Positions 35,451 to 46,000 of a stretch of DNA of 64,000 bases are shown in pieces. The notes below the pieces were generated by a model, which worked only from the letters and a program-made list of their open reading frames with translations, did no database searches and was not told where the DNA came from. How positions within the stretch are numbered: position 1 is the stretch's first letter; each line of letters opens with the position of its first letter. The DNA is taken from the NCBI RefSeq assembly GCF_900129375.1, contig NZ_FQVN01000002.1, positions 248,001 through 312,000 of the forward strand, in the 5' to 3' direction. A program made the translations under genes and the position numbers. Source of the stretch: Streptoalloteichus hindustanus. GTDB taxonomy: Bacteria; Actinomycetota; Actinomycetes; Mycobacteriales; Pseudonocardiaceae.

Positions 35451-37943
35451 TCACTGGCAGGCTTCGCAGTCCGGGTCGGTGATCGAGCAGGCGGCGGGCT
35501 GGGCCACCGGCGCCGGAACCGGCGCGACCGCGTTGAGCTTCCCGTCGGTGCCGCGCAGGGTGCTCTTCTCGACGTGCGTCGCGCTCTGCGAGCGCAGGTA
35601 GTAGGTGGTCTTCAGGCCGCGCACCCACGCGTGCTGGTACAGCTCGTCGAGCTTGCGGCCGCTGGGCTCAGCGAGGTAGAGGTTGAGCGACTGGGCCTGG
35701 TCGATCCACTTCTGCCGGCGGGACGCGGCCTCGACCAGCCACCGGCTGTCGATCTCGAAGGCGGTGGCGTACAGGGCCTTCAGCTCGGCGGGAACCCGGT
35801 CGATCGGGCCGAGGACGCCGTCGAAGTACTTCAGGTCCGCGACCATCGCCTCGTCCCACAGCCCCCGGTCCTTCAGCTCCCGGACCAGGTCCGGGTTGAC
35901 GACGGTGAAGTCGCCGGACATGTTGGCCTTCACGTACAGGTTGCGGTACAGCGGCTCGATCGACTGGCCGACGCCGCAGATGTTGGCGATGGTCGCGGTC
36001 GGGGCGATGGCCATGACGTTGGAGTTGCGCATGCCCACGGCGCGCACCCGCTCCCGCAGCGCGTCCCAGTCCAGAGTGGACGAACGGTCGACCTCGAGGT
36101 CCGCTCCCCGGTGGGCGGCCAGCAGGTCCAGCGAGTCGATGGGCAGGATTCCCCTGCTCCACAGCGATCCCTCGAACGTCTCGTACCGGCCGCGCTCGGC
36201 GGCCAGCTCCGAGGACGCCTCGATGGCGTAGTAGCTGATCTCCTCCATGCTGCGGTCGGCGAACTCCACGGCCGCCCAGGAGGCCATCGGCAGCCGCAGG
36301 GCGAACAACGCGTCCTGGAAGCCCATCAGGCCGAGACCGACCGGCCGGTGCCGGAGGTTGGACCGGCGCGCCTCCGGGATCGTGTAGAAGTTCACGTCGA
36401 TCACGTTGTCGAGCATCCGGACGGCGGTGCGCACCGTGTTCCGGAGCCGGTCGTGGTCGATGCCGTCGGCGGTCACGTGCCGGGCGAGGTTGACCGAGCC
36501 GAGGTTGCACACCGCGACCTCGTCCGCCGCGGTGTTCAGCGTGATCTCGGTGCACAGGTTGGAGGAGTGCACCACGCCCGAGTGCTGTTGCGGTGAGCGG
36601 AGGTTGCACGGGTCCTTGAAGGTGATCCACGGGTGGCCGGTCTCGAACAGCATGGTCAGCATCCGCCGCCACAGGTCCCGCGCGCGCACGCGGCGGAACA
36701 CCCGGATCTCGCCCCGGTCGGCCGCCTGCTCGTAGGCGTGGTACCGCTCGGTGAACGCCACGCCGTACAGGTCGTGCAGGTCGGGCACCTCGTCGGGGGA
36801 GAACAGGGTCCACTCCGCGTCGGCGCGCACCCGGCGCAGGAACTCGTCGGGCACCCAGTTCGCGGTGTTCATGTCGTGGGTGCGCCGCCGGTCGTCGCCG
36901 GTGTTCTTGCGCAGGTCGAGGAACTCCTCGACGTCGATGTGCCAGGTCTCCAGGTAGGCGCACACCGCGCCCTTGCGCTTGCCGCCCTGGTTGACCGCGA
37001 CCGCCGTGTCGTTGGCGATCTTCAGGAACGGCACGACGCCCTGGGACCTCCCGTTGGTGCCCCGGATGTGCGCGCCGATGCCGCGCACCGGCGTCCAGTC
37101 GTTGCCCAGACCACCGGCGTACTTCGACAGCAGCGCGTTGTTGCTGATGCCGTGGAAGATGCTCTCCAGATCATCCTCCACAGTGGTCAGGAAGCACGAG
37201 GAGAGCTGCGGCCGGGTGGTGCCCGAGTTGAACAGCGTCGGCGTCGAGCACATGAAGTCGAACGACGACAGCAGGTGGTAGAACTCGATCGCCCTGGCCT
37301 CGCGGTCGTCCTCCCGCAGCGCCAGGCCCATCGCGACGCGCATGAAGAACGCCTGCGGCAGCTCGTAGCGGTGGCCGTCGGAGTGCAGCAGGTACCGGTC
37401 GTAGAGCGTCTGCAACCCGAGGAACTGGAAGTCCAGGTCGCGGTCGGGCACCAGCGCCGCGCCCAGCCGCGCGAGGTCGAACCGCGCCAGCTCGGGGTCG
37501 AGCTGGCCCAGCTCCACGCCGCTGGCCACGAACGCGGGGAAGTAGGCGGGGTAGCGCCGGGCCATCTCGGCGTGGCTCGCCTGCTCGTCGCGTCCGGCGA
37601 GGAAGCCCAACGCCTCCCCGCGCAGCTTGTCGAGCAGGAGCCGGGCGCACACCAGCGAGTAGTGCGGGTCGGTCTCCACCAGGGGGCGGGCGGCCATCAC
37701 CGGGGCGACGGCCAGCTCGGCCGGGCTGATGCCGTCGTAGAGGTTGCGCAGGGTCTCGGCCAGCACGGTGGCGGCGCTGACCCCGGACAGGCCGGCGCAC
37801 GCCTCCTCGACGACCAGCGACAGCCGGGCGACGTCGAGTGGTGTGGTGCGCCCGTCGGGGTGGCGCACGGTGAGTGCGGGGGCGGGCTGCTCGTCGGCCC
37901 GGTCGGCCAGGAGCTGGGCGGAACGCAGGGGCGGCTCGGACAT
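35451..37943 (-). CDS. nrdA: Class I ribonucleotide reductase large subunit
   Basis: An 830-residue catalytic subunit that reduces NDPs to dNDPs. An N-terminal ATP-cone ([20 protein letters not shown]) gives allosteric activity control. The barrel has [20 protein letters not shown] (first catalytic Cys), [10 protein letters not shown] and the Tyr pair near the C-terminus. The tail ends CEACQ, the dithiol that regenerates the active site. ATG 37943 starts [12 protein letters not shown]. The leader of 387 bases from riboswitch to start contains a short ORF. In Streptomyces, nrdAB is likewise under a B12 riboswitch as backup for the B12-dependent class II enzyme. Confidence 0.95.
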   Translation of the reverse strand: MSEPPLRSAQLLADRADEQPAPALTVRHPDGRTTPLDVARLSLVVEEACAGLSGVSAATVLAETLRNLYDGISPAELAVAPVMAARPLVETDPHYSLVCARLLLDKLRGEALGFLAGRDEQASHAEMARRYPAYFPAFVASGVELGQLDPELARFDLARLGAALVPDRDLDFQFLGLQTLYDRYLLHSDGHRYELPQAFFMRVAMGLALREDDREARAIEFYHLLSSFDFMCSTPTLFNSGTTRPQLSSCFLTTVEDDLESIFHGISNNALLSKYAGGLGNDWTPVRGIGAHIRGTNGRSQGVVPFLKIANDTAVAVNQGGKRKGAVCAYLETWHIDVEEFLDLRKNTGDDRRRTHDMNTANWVPDEFLRRVRADAEWTLFSPDEVPDLHDLYGVAFTERYHAYEQAADRGEIRVFRRVRARDLWRRMLTMLFETGHPWITFKDPCNLRSPQQHSGVVHSSNLCTEITLNTAADEVAVCNLGSVNLARHVTADGIDHDRLRNTVRTAVRMLDNVIDVNFYTIPEARRSNLRHRPVGLGLMGFQDALFALRLPMASWAAVEFADRSMEEISYYAIEASSELAAERGRYETFEGSLWSRGILPIDSLDLLAAHRGADLEVDRSSTLDWDALRERVRAVGMRNSNVMAIAPTATIANICGVGQSIEPLYRNLYVKANMSGDFTVVNPDLVRELKDRGLWDEAMVADLKYFDGVLGPIDRVPAELKALYATAFEIDSRWLVEAASRRQKWIDQAQSLNLYLAEPSGRKLDELYQHAWVRGLKTTYYLRSQSATHVEKSTLRGTDGKLNAVAPVPAPVAQPAACSITDPDCEACQ

Positions 37944-38076
37944 GCTGGGACTCCGTGGGTGGCGAGGGGTGGGCGCGGTCGCCGGCGGCAGAGCGCGGCG
38001 GACACGCCGTGGTGGAAGGGAATTCGCGCGTCGAGCGGCGAGGCGGCGACGCGGCGACGAGAGGGGCGCCGGCCGG

Positions 38077-38178
38077 TCAGACCGCGCGTGCTGCGGAGCG
38101 GGCGACGGCCCCCGGCGGCGCGGGCACAACCGCGCTGACCAGGGCAGCACAGACCAGACCGATGCCGAACACGATCAC
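38077..38178 (-). CDS. Short hydrophobic leader ORF upstream of nrdA
   Basis: A 33-codon ORF starting with GTG, which has a good GAGGAGAG ribosome site. The product starts [19 protein letters not shown] and ends ARSAARAV: one membrane-spanning helix then a short basic tail. It lies between the cobalamin riboswitch and nrdA, 133 bases before the nrdA start, so the riboswitch may control it too. A leader peptide or a membrane micropeptide are both possible. Confidence 0.45.
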   Translation of the reverse strand: MIVFGIGLVCAALVSAVVPAPPGAVARSAARAV

Positions 38179-38309
38179 GGCTCTCTCCTCGCGAGCTCGA
38201 TGACGTGGCCGGGGCCGACGCGGAGCGGGAGCACGAGCCGGCGGCGCGACCCCGTTCGGGGCGCGGTGCGCCGAGTCGTCCGCCCACCCACCCACGAGGT
38301 CCCGGACCG

Positions 38310-38330
38310 ACGCGCACCGTCGGTGCGCGT
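38310..38330 (-). terminator. Hairpin adjoining the cobalamin riboswitch
   Basis: A perfect 9-bp stem with a 3-base loop starts at the base following riboswitch helix P1. Its position marks it as the likely expression platform or intrinsic terminator. No T-run follows, so translation or Rho-type control is also possible. Confidence 0.55.
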
Positions 38331-38532
38331 GCCGATGGCAGGTCTTCGGACTCGCGGGCACCCGCCGGTCTCCACCGGCGGACCTACTGGCCGTCGCTTC
38401 CCAGGCGCCTGGCGGCGCCCAGTGCTTCATGACGGCGGTCGTTCCCGCTCACCGCTGCGGGGCAGTCCCGGACTCGCACCGGGTTCCCTCTTGCCTCACC
38501 GCGCTCCCGAAGGAGCCCGATGAACCATCGGC
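38331..38532 (-). promoter_or_regulatory. Cobalamin (B12) riboswitch controlling nrdAB
   Basis: Read on the minus strand, the conserved core elements appear in order: AGGGAACCCGGTGCGAGTCC, then GGGACTGCCCCGCAGCGGTGA, a peripheral hairpin with CGCCAGGCGCC, then GCCAGTAGG and GAAGACCTGCC. The ends pair as an 8-bp P1 helix (38331-38338 with 38525-38532). When B12 is abundant the aptamer should switch nrdAB off, leaving the B12-dependent class II reductase to act. The mechanism is known for actinomycete nrdAB. Confidence 0.95.
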
Positions 38533-38539
38533 GGACGGG

Positions 38540-38587
38540 ATACTACATGTAGTGCCGGATAACGCCAGCCAGCCCAAGATGGCGGTG
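38540..38587 (-). promoter_or_regulatory. NrdR boxes upstream of the nrdAB leader
   Basis: The 12-bp perfect palindrome ACTACATGTAGT (38542-38553) matches the NrdR consensus core CWAYATRTWG. A degenerate second box, CCAAGATGGCGG, lies with its centre 32 bp away (box 38572-38587). NrdR normally binds two boxes about three helical turns apart. It is 9 bases from the riboswitch P1, so it covers the promoter. Box 1 is strong, box 2 weak. Confidence 0.7.
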
Positions 38588-38730
38588 TGTCGCGAGTCGG
38601 TCCGACCAGCTCGGCAGTGGTGGCCACCTCGGCCCGACTCGCTCCTGACCAACCTTGAGGTCCTTCGACCCTGGTGACCCCCGCGGCCCGGTGCGATCGT
38701 CGGCGGGCAAGATCGGGAGTAACCACATTC

Positions 38731-39753
38731 ATGAACACGATGACACCGGACCGCGGCGTGCTGCGCGCCGCGGTCGCGCTCGCGTGCCGGGCGCCTTCCG
38801 CGTACAACGCCCAACCCTGGCGCTGGCGGGCCGACCACGACGCGCTGCACCTCCACGCCGACCGGTCGCGCTCGCTGCGGTCGGCCGACCCCGGCGACCG
38901 CGAGCTGCTGCTCGGGTGCGGCGCGACGCTGCACCACATGACCACGGCGCTGGCGGTGCTCGGCTGGAACACCGCCGTGCACCGGCTGCCCTCGTCCGCC
39001 GACCCGGACCACCTCGCGGCGATCCGGTTCACCGGGCGGCGGGCGCCGGGCGAGTACGACGACGCCGTCCTCGCCGCGATCGACGCCAGGGCAACGGATC
39101 GACGCCCGTACAGCGGCCGTCCGGCGCCGCCCGGCTCGCTCGCGGCGATGGCCGCGGTGGCCAGGGAGCACGGCGCCGAGGCGTGGGTGGTGGTCGGTGA
39201 GCACCGCGACGTCCTGACGGCCGCCTTCGCCGCCGCGGCGGCGATCCAGAGCGGGGACGACGCCTACCGGGCGGAGCTCGCGGCCTGGACCGGACGCGGA
39301 ATCCACGCCAGGGACGGCATTCCCGAGGTGAGCGCGCCCTCGTCCGGGCTGCGCTACGGCGAGATGGTCATGCGGGACTTCGGCGCGCCGGCCCGGCTGC
39401 ACCGGCGGTGGGCCTCGCCGGAGGAGCTGGGGCAGCTCGTGGTCGTCGGCACCGTGGCCGACGACCGGTCGTCCCGGCTGCGGGCGGGCGAGGCGGTCAG
39501 CGCGGCCCTGCTGACCGCGGAACTGCACGGGCTGGCCGCGTCCCCGCTGAGCCAGGCGTTGGAGGTGCCCAGGACGCGGGACGTCGTGCGCTGGGAGGTC
39601 TTGGACGGCAAGGGTTTCCCGCAGCTCGTGCTGCGGGTGGGCGTCCGGCCGGCGGGGAGCCTGCCGCCCCTGGTCACGCCCCGGCGCCCGGTGGCGGAGG
39701 TCTTCGAGCAGACCGTCGGAGAACCGGTCGGGGTGCGCGACACGCGAGGATGA
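38731..39753 (+). CDS. Acg/Rv3131-type nitroreductase-fold protein
   Basis: About 340 residues in two unequal nitroreductase-like halves, the Acg family layout. The N-terminal ACRAPSAYNAQPWRWR is the typical FMN-phosphate region. TDRRPYSGRP and RTRDVVRWEV lie in the middle and end. In mycobacteria Acg proteins are dormancy-induced, may sequester flavin and need not be enzymes. ATG 38731 has GGGAG 11 bases upstream. It shares its upstream region with the nrdAB promoter. Whether it belongs to the NRPS cluster is uncertain. Confidence 0.8.
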   Translation: MNTMTPDRGVLRAAVALACRAPSAYNAQPWRWRADHDALHLHADRSRSLRSADPGDRELLLGCGATLHHMTTALAVLGWNTAVHRLPSSADPDHLAAIRFTGRRAPGEYDDAVLAAIDARATDRRPYSGRPAPPGSLAAMAAVAREHGAEAWVVVGEHRDVLTAAFAAAAAIQSGDDAYRAELAAWTGRGIHARDGIPEVSAPSSGLRYGEMVMRDFGAPARLHRRWASPEELGQLVVVGTVADDRSSRLRAGEAVSAALLTAELHGLAASPLSQALEVPRTRDVVRWEVLDGKGFPQLVLRVGVRPAGSLPPLVTPRRPVAEVFEQTVGEPVGVRDTRG

Positions 39754-40010
39754 TTCAGACTGCGGAGGTGTGGCGCCGGCGTGAGCGGGTGAACGTCTTG
39801 TCGCGGCCCGTGGCCCGCCGGCACGCCAGTACACCCCCACGGGGTTGGTTCCCTGTTCAGGGGGTGAAGTCCCGGCGGGAGACGCGGAGTTCCCCGCGCG
39901 CGGTGCGACCCTGGTAGCCATGCGCGAGCGATGCCGGTCCTGCCGTTCCTGTTCCCCGTCGCGGGTTTCCGCCGCCTGACCCGGCCGGACGAGCGGGGGA
40001 GGAACCCGGG

Positions 40011-43000
40011 ATGCGGGTGGTCGAAGGCCAGGTGTCGCCCTCCGGCTTGGCGACGTCGACCGGAGGGGCGGACGCGACGCCGGGGACGGCGTCGCGGACG
40101 GTGTCGAACCTGTTCGAGGAACAGGTGATCCGGACACCGGACGCGCCGGCGCTCGTCGTCCTCGGGGCCGAGAAACCAACCGGCGAACCAACTGGTCTGG
40201 CCGAGCTGACTTCATTGTCCTATGTGGACCTCAACGGTCGGGCCAACCGGCTCGCCCGCTGGCTGGTCGCCAGGGGCGTGGGTCCGGAGTGGACCGTCGG
40301 GCTCGCCCTGCCCCGGTCGGTCGAGCTGGTGGTCTCCCTGCTCGCGGTGCTCAAGGCGGGCGGCGCGTACCTCCCGTTGGACCCGGACCTGCCCGCCCGC
40401 CGGCTGGCGCACCTGGTCGAGGACGGCGCGCCCGCCCTCGTTCTCGCCACCGGGCGCACCGCCCAGGCCCTGCCGGACCAGGCGGCCCCCTGTTGGTCGC
40501 TGGACGACCCGGGCGTCGTCGGAGAACTGCGCGGGCTTCCGGCCACCGACCTGGCCGAGTCCGAGCGGCGGGCGCCGCTGAGCCCGTGGCACGCGGCCTA
40601 CGTCGTGCACACCTCCGGTTCGACGGGCGAGCCGAAGGGCGTGGTCGTCAGCCACACCGGGGTGGGCGCGCTGGTGGCGAGCCAGCGCGAGCGACTGGGC
40701 GTCGGTCCGGGAAGTCGCGTTCTGCAGTTCGCCCCGGTGAGCGTCGACGCGGCGTTCTGGGAGATCTGCATGGGTTTGCTGACCGGGGCGGCCCTCGTCC
40801 TCGCGCCGGCCGACCGGACGCTGCCGGGCCGTCCCCTCGCCAGGACGCTCACCGAGCACCGGATCACGCACCTCACGCTGCCGCCCTCGGCGCTCGCCGA
40901 GCTGTCGCCCCACGACGACGTGCTGGCCGACGCCACCGTGGTCGTCGCCGGCGAGGCGTTCCCCGCCGACCTCGCCCGCCGCTGGGCGCCCGGCCGCCGG
41001 GTCGTCAACGCGTACGGACCGAGCGAGACCACGGTCTGCGCGACGATGAGCGATCCCTTGTCGGGTAAGGAGAACCCACCGATCGGGCGGCCGGTGCGCG
41101 GCACCCGCGTCCGGGTGCTCGGCCCGGACCTGACCCCGGTGGCCCCCGGCGAGACCGGGGAGCTGTACGTGGCGGGTCCCGGCCTGGCGCGGGGGTACCG
41201 GGGACGGCCGGCCCGCACGGCGGAGCGCTTCGTCGCCGATCCGTTCGGACCGCGGGGAACGCGGATGTACCGCACGGGAGATCTGGTCCGGCGTCGGGCG
41301 GACGGCGAGCTGGAGTTCGTCGGCCGGGCGGACGACCAGGTGAAGGTGCGCGGGTTCCGGGTCGAGCCCGGCGAGGTGGAGGCGGCGCTCGTCGACCACC
41401 CCGCTGTCGCGCGCGCCGCGGTGGTGCTGCGGGAGGACGCGGCGGGCGACCCCCGGCTCGTGGGCTACGTCGTCCCCGACCGGGCCGCGGTCGCCGGCCT
41501 GGCCGCCGCGGCCGACGAGCACGTGGCGGAGTGGCGCGAGGTCTACGAGGCGTTGTACGCGCGGGGGCCAGCGAGCACCAGCAGCACATACGGCGTCAAC
41601 AGCACATACGGCGTCGACGGCACGGACAGCCCGCTCGGTGAGGACTTCTCCGGGTGGCGCAGCAGCTACGACGGCGAGCCCATCCCGCTGGAGCAGATGC
41701 GGGAGTGGCGCGCGGTCACCGTGGAACGGATCGCGCGGCTGCGGCCCCGGAGGGTGCTGGAGATCGGCGTCGGCGCTGGCCTGCTGTTGGCGCACCTCGC
41801 GCCGCGTTGTGAGTCGTACTGGGGAACCGACTTCTCCGCCGCCGTCATCGAGAACCTGCGACGGCAGGTCGCCGGGGACCCGGAGCTCGCCGCTCGCGTG
41901 GAACTGCGGGCCCAACCCGCCGACGTGCTCGACGGACTGCCCGCCGGCCACTTCGACACGGTCGTCCTCAACTCGGTGGCCCAGTACTTCCCGCACGGCG
42001 ACTACCTGGTCGACGTCCTGGGCCGGGTCCTCGGCCTGGTGGCCGAGGGCGGCGCGGTCTTCGTGGGAGACGTGCGGAACCGGCGGCTGCACCGGTGTTT
42101 CCACACCGAGGTCCAGCTCCGGCGGCACGCCGGGGGCGAGCGGTCCGACCCCGCCGCCCTGCGCGCCGCCGTCGACCGGGCCGTGGCGACGGACCGGGAA
42201 CTGCTGGTCGACCCGGACTTCTTCGCCGCGTTCGCGGCGCGGAACTCCCTGGTCGCCGGGGTCGACCTGCGGGTGCGGCGCGGACGGCACCACAACGAGA
42301 TGTCGCGCTACCGCTACGACGTCGTGCTGCGCCGGAAGCCGGCGCCGGCGGAGCACGAGCGGTGTTGGGAGGGCGAGAAGCTGTGCTGGGAACGGGAGGT
42401 CGGCGACCTGCGGGCGCTGTCCGACCGGCTCATCCGGCTCCGACCCACGCGGCTGTGGCTCACCGGTGTGCCCAACGCCCGGCTCCGGCCGGCGCTCGAC
42501 GCGGTGCGGGCCCTGGCCCGCGGGGAGTTCCCGGACCTGGCGAGACCGGCCCACCTCTCCGCCGACGAGATGTCCAAAGTGGACATGGTTGACCCGGTGG
42601 GCACCGTGGACGCCGTGGACCCCGAGGCGTTCCACGACCTCGGCGCGGCCCTGGGCTACCGGGTGGCCACGACCTGGGCTCCGGCGGACGACGAGGGGCG
42701 GCTGGACGTCCTCATGGAGGCCGACACCCGCGCGTCCTCGTTGTGCCTGGACATGTCCTGGTTCCCGGTGGACCGGACGGCGGGCGCCGACCCCGGAGGC
42801 AGGGACAACGGATCGATTGTCCCGATTGGACGAATGTCGGCGCGCTGGTTCTCCCGCTACACCAACAATCCTTCGGCGGCCCGCCACGCGAGGGGACTGC
42901 CCGCGCGGCTGCGCGCCCACCTGCGCGAGTGCCTTCCCGAGCACATGGTGCCGGCCACCGTGGTCGTGCTGGACGCGCTGCCGCTGACGGTCAGCGGCAA

Positions 43001-46000
43001 GGTGGACCGGAAGTCGTTGCCGGCACCCGGGATTCCGGCGACCGTCGGCGGCCGGGCGCCCCGGACGCCGGTCGAGGCCCGGCTCTGCGCCCTGTTCGCC
43101 GAGATCCTCGGCGTGCCCGGGGTGACGATCGACGACAGCTTCACCGACCTGGGCGGGCACTCGCTGTCCGCGACCCGGCTGGTCAGCCGCATCCGCGCGG
43201 TGCTGGGCGCGGAGCTGCCCGTCCGCGCCGTGTTCGAGGCGCCGACGGTCGCCGCCCTGGTGGACCGGCTGGGCGACCGCCCGCTCCGCCCGCCGCTCGC
43301 GCGCCGACCCCGCCCGGACGTCGTGCCGCTGTCCTTCGCCCAGCGACGGTTGTGGTTCCTGCACTGCCTCGAAGGCCCGAGCGCGACCTACAACGTCCCG
43401 CTGGCGATGCGGTTGTCCGGCCGGCTGGACCGCGCCGCGCTCACCGCCGCGCTGCGGGATGTCCTCGATCGGCACGAGAGCCTGCGGACGATCCTCAGCG
43501 ACGACGGGGGAAACCCTCGGCAGGTGGTGCTGGCCGACGCGCGCCCCGAGGTCGTGGTGCGGCGTGCGACCGAGGCGACGTTGGCGCGACTGGTGCGGGA
43601 CGAGGGACGCCGGGGCTTCGACCTGCGCGCCGAGATCCCGATTCGCGCCGCGCTGTTCGAGTTGGACGACCGGCCGCCCGGCAGCGAATCCGAGCACGTG
43701 TTGTTGTTGACCCTGCACCACATCGCGTGCGACGGATGGTCGCTTGGTCCACTGTGGAGGGACCTGGCCACCGCCTACGCGGCGCGCGTGGTCGGCGTCG
43801 CGCCCGACTGGGAGCCGTTGCCGGTGCAGTACGCGGACTTCACGGCGTGGCAACGGGATCTGCTCGGGGTCGACGGTGATCACCAGGACCCGCGCGGCCA
43901 GGCCTCCGGTCAGCTCGCGTACTGGACCGACAAGCTCGCCGGGCTGCCGGAGGAGGTCACCCTGCCCACCGACCGGCCCCGGCCGGCGGTCTCGTCGTAC
44001 CGGGGCGGCGCCGCGCCGGTCGAGATCGACCCCGCGCTGCACGCCGGTCTGCTCGACCTCGCCCAGCGCACGGGGACCAGCCTGTTCATGGTGCTGCACG
44101 CCGGGCTCGCCGCCCTGCTGACCAGGATGGGCGCGGGCACGGACCTGCCGATCGGCACCCCGATCGCCGGGCGCACCGACGACGCGCTGGAGCAACTCGT
44201 CGGGTTCTTCGTCAACAACCTCGTGCTGCGCACGGACACCTCGGGCGACCCCCGGTTCCGCGACCTGCTCGCCAAGGTGCGCGAACTGGACCTGGCGGCG
44301 TACGCGCACCAGGACCTGCCGTTCGAGCGGCTGGTGGAGGCGCTGATGCCGACCCGGTCGCTGGCCCGCCACCCGCTGATCCAGGTCATGCTCGCGGTGC
44401 AGAACGCCCCCGCCGGCGAGTTCCGGCTGCCGGGGCTGCGGGCCCGGCCCGAGCGCGCGCACCTGGGCACGTGTCGGCTCGATCTCGTGTTCAGCCTCGC
44501 GGAGCGGCCGGCGCCGGACGGCGGTCCGGGCGGTGTCAGTGGAGTGCTGGAGTACGACGCGGAGCTGTTCGACCACGGCACGGCCGAGTCCGTGGTGGCC
44601 CGGTTCCTGCGGGTGCTGCGGGCCGTGGTGGCCGACCCCGACCAACGGGTCAGCGAGCTGGACGTCCTCGGCGCGCGGGAGCGGCGTCGCCTCGTCGAGT
44701 GGAACGACACCGCGCGCGCCCTGCCCGAACTGCCCTTCCCCGCGCTGTTCGAAGCCCAGGTCGAGCGCACTCCCGACGCGCTCGCGGTGGAGTCGGTGGC
44801 GGCGCCCGCGGGCGAGTCGCTGTCCTACCGGGAGCTGAACCGCCGGGCGAACCGCCTCGCGCGGCACCTGGTCCGGCACGGCGTCGGCCCGGAGCGGCTG
44901 GTGGCCGTCGCGCTGCCGCGCTCGGCCGAGCTGGTCGTGGCGATCCTGGCCGTGCTCAAGGCCGGCGCGGCCTACGTGCCGCTGGACCCGGACTGCCCGG
45001 CCGCGCGGCTCGCCCTGATCGTCGAGGACGCCGGGATCGCGCTCGGCGTGACGACCAGGGCGGCGCTGGACCGGATGCCCCGCCCGGGCCGGGCGCGCGA
45101 CGGCGGGCGGGATCTCCGCTGGATCGTCCTGGACGGCCCGGAGACGGCGGCCGACATCGAGTCCTGTGTGGACGAAAATCTGTCCGATGTGGACAGACGC
45201 GCCCCGCTCTCGCCGGCGAACCCCGCGTACGTCATCTACACCTCCGGATCGACCGGGCGGCCCAAGGGGGTCGTGGTCACCCACGCCGGGCTCGCGGGGG
45301 TGGCCGCGGTCCAGGTGGAGCGGTTCGGCGTCACCCCGGACAGCCGGGTCCTGCTGTTCGCCTCCCCCAGCTTCGACGGCACCGTCTGGGAGCTGTGCGG
45401 CAGCCTGCTGACCGGGGCCGCGCTGGTGACCGCCCCGGCCGCCCGGCTGGTGCCGGGCGCGGCGCTGGCCGAGCTGGTCGGGGAGCGGCGGATCACGCAC
45501 GCGACCCTGCCCCCGGCCGCGCTCGCGGTGATGGCGCCCGAGGACCTGCCGGGGCCGGGCTGGCTGATCGTCTCCGGCGAGCCGCTGCCGGGCGGCCTGG
45601 CCCGGCGGTGGGCGGCCGGACGCGCCCTGCTCAACGGGTACGGGCCGACCGAGACCACGGTGTGCGCCGCGCTCAGCCGGCCGCTGTCCGGCGACCGGGT
45701 CCCGCCGATCGGACGGCCCACGGTGAACGCCGGCGCGCACGTCCTCGACGACCGCCTGCGGCCGGTGCCGCCCGGCGTGGCCGGCGAGCTGTACGTGACC
45801 GGACCGTGCCTGGCGCGGGGGTACCTGCGCCAGCCGGGGCTCACCGCCGGCCGGTTCGTGGCCAACCCGTTCGGTGCTCCCGGCACCCGGATGTACCGCA
45901 CCGGCGACCTCGTGCGGTGGCGGCCGGACGGCGAGCTGGAGTTCGTCGGCCGCGCCGACGGCCAGGTCAAGATCCGGGGCTTCCGGGTCGAGCCAGGGGA

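Noticed and set aside
38331-38532. tRNA-like or structured ncRNA gene
   Set aside because: The conserved blocks identify it as a cobalamin riboswitch, not an independent RNA gene.
38731-39753. Acg-like gene as first gene of the NRPS cluster
   Set aside because: It is separated by a 257-base gap, and its family is stress-related rather than biosynthetic; membership is unproven.
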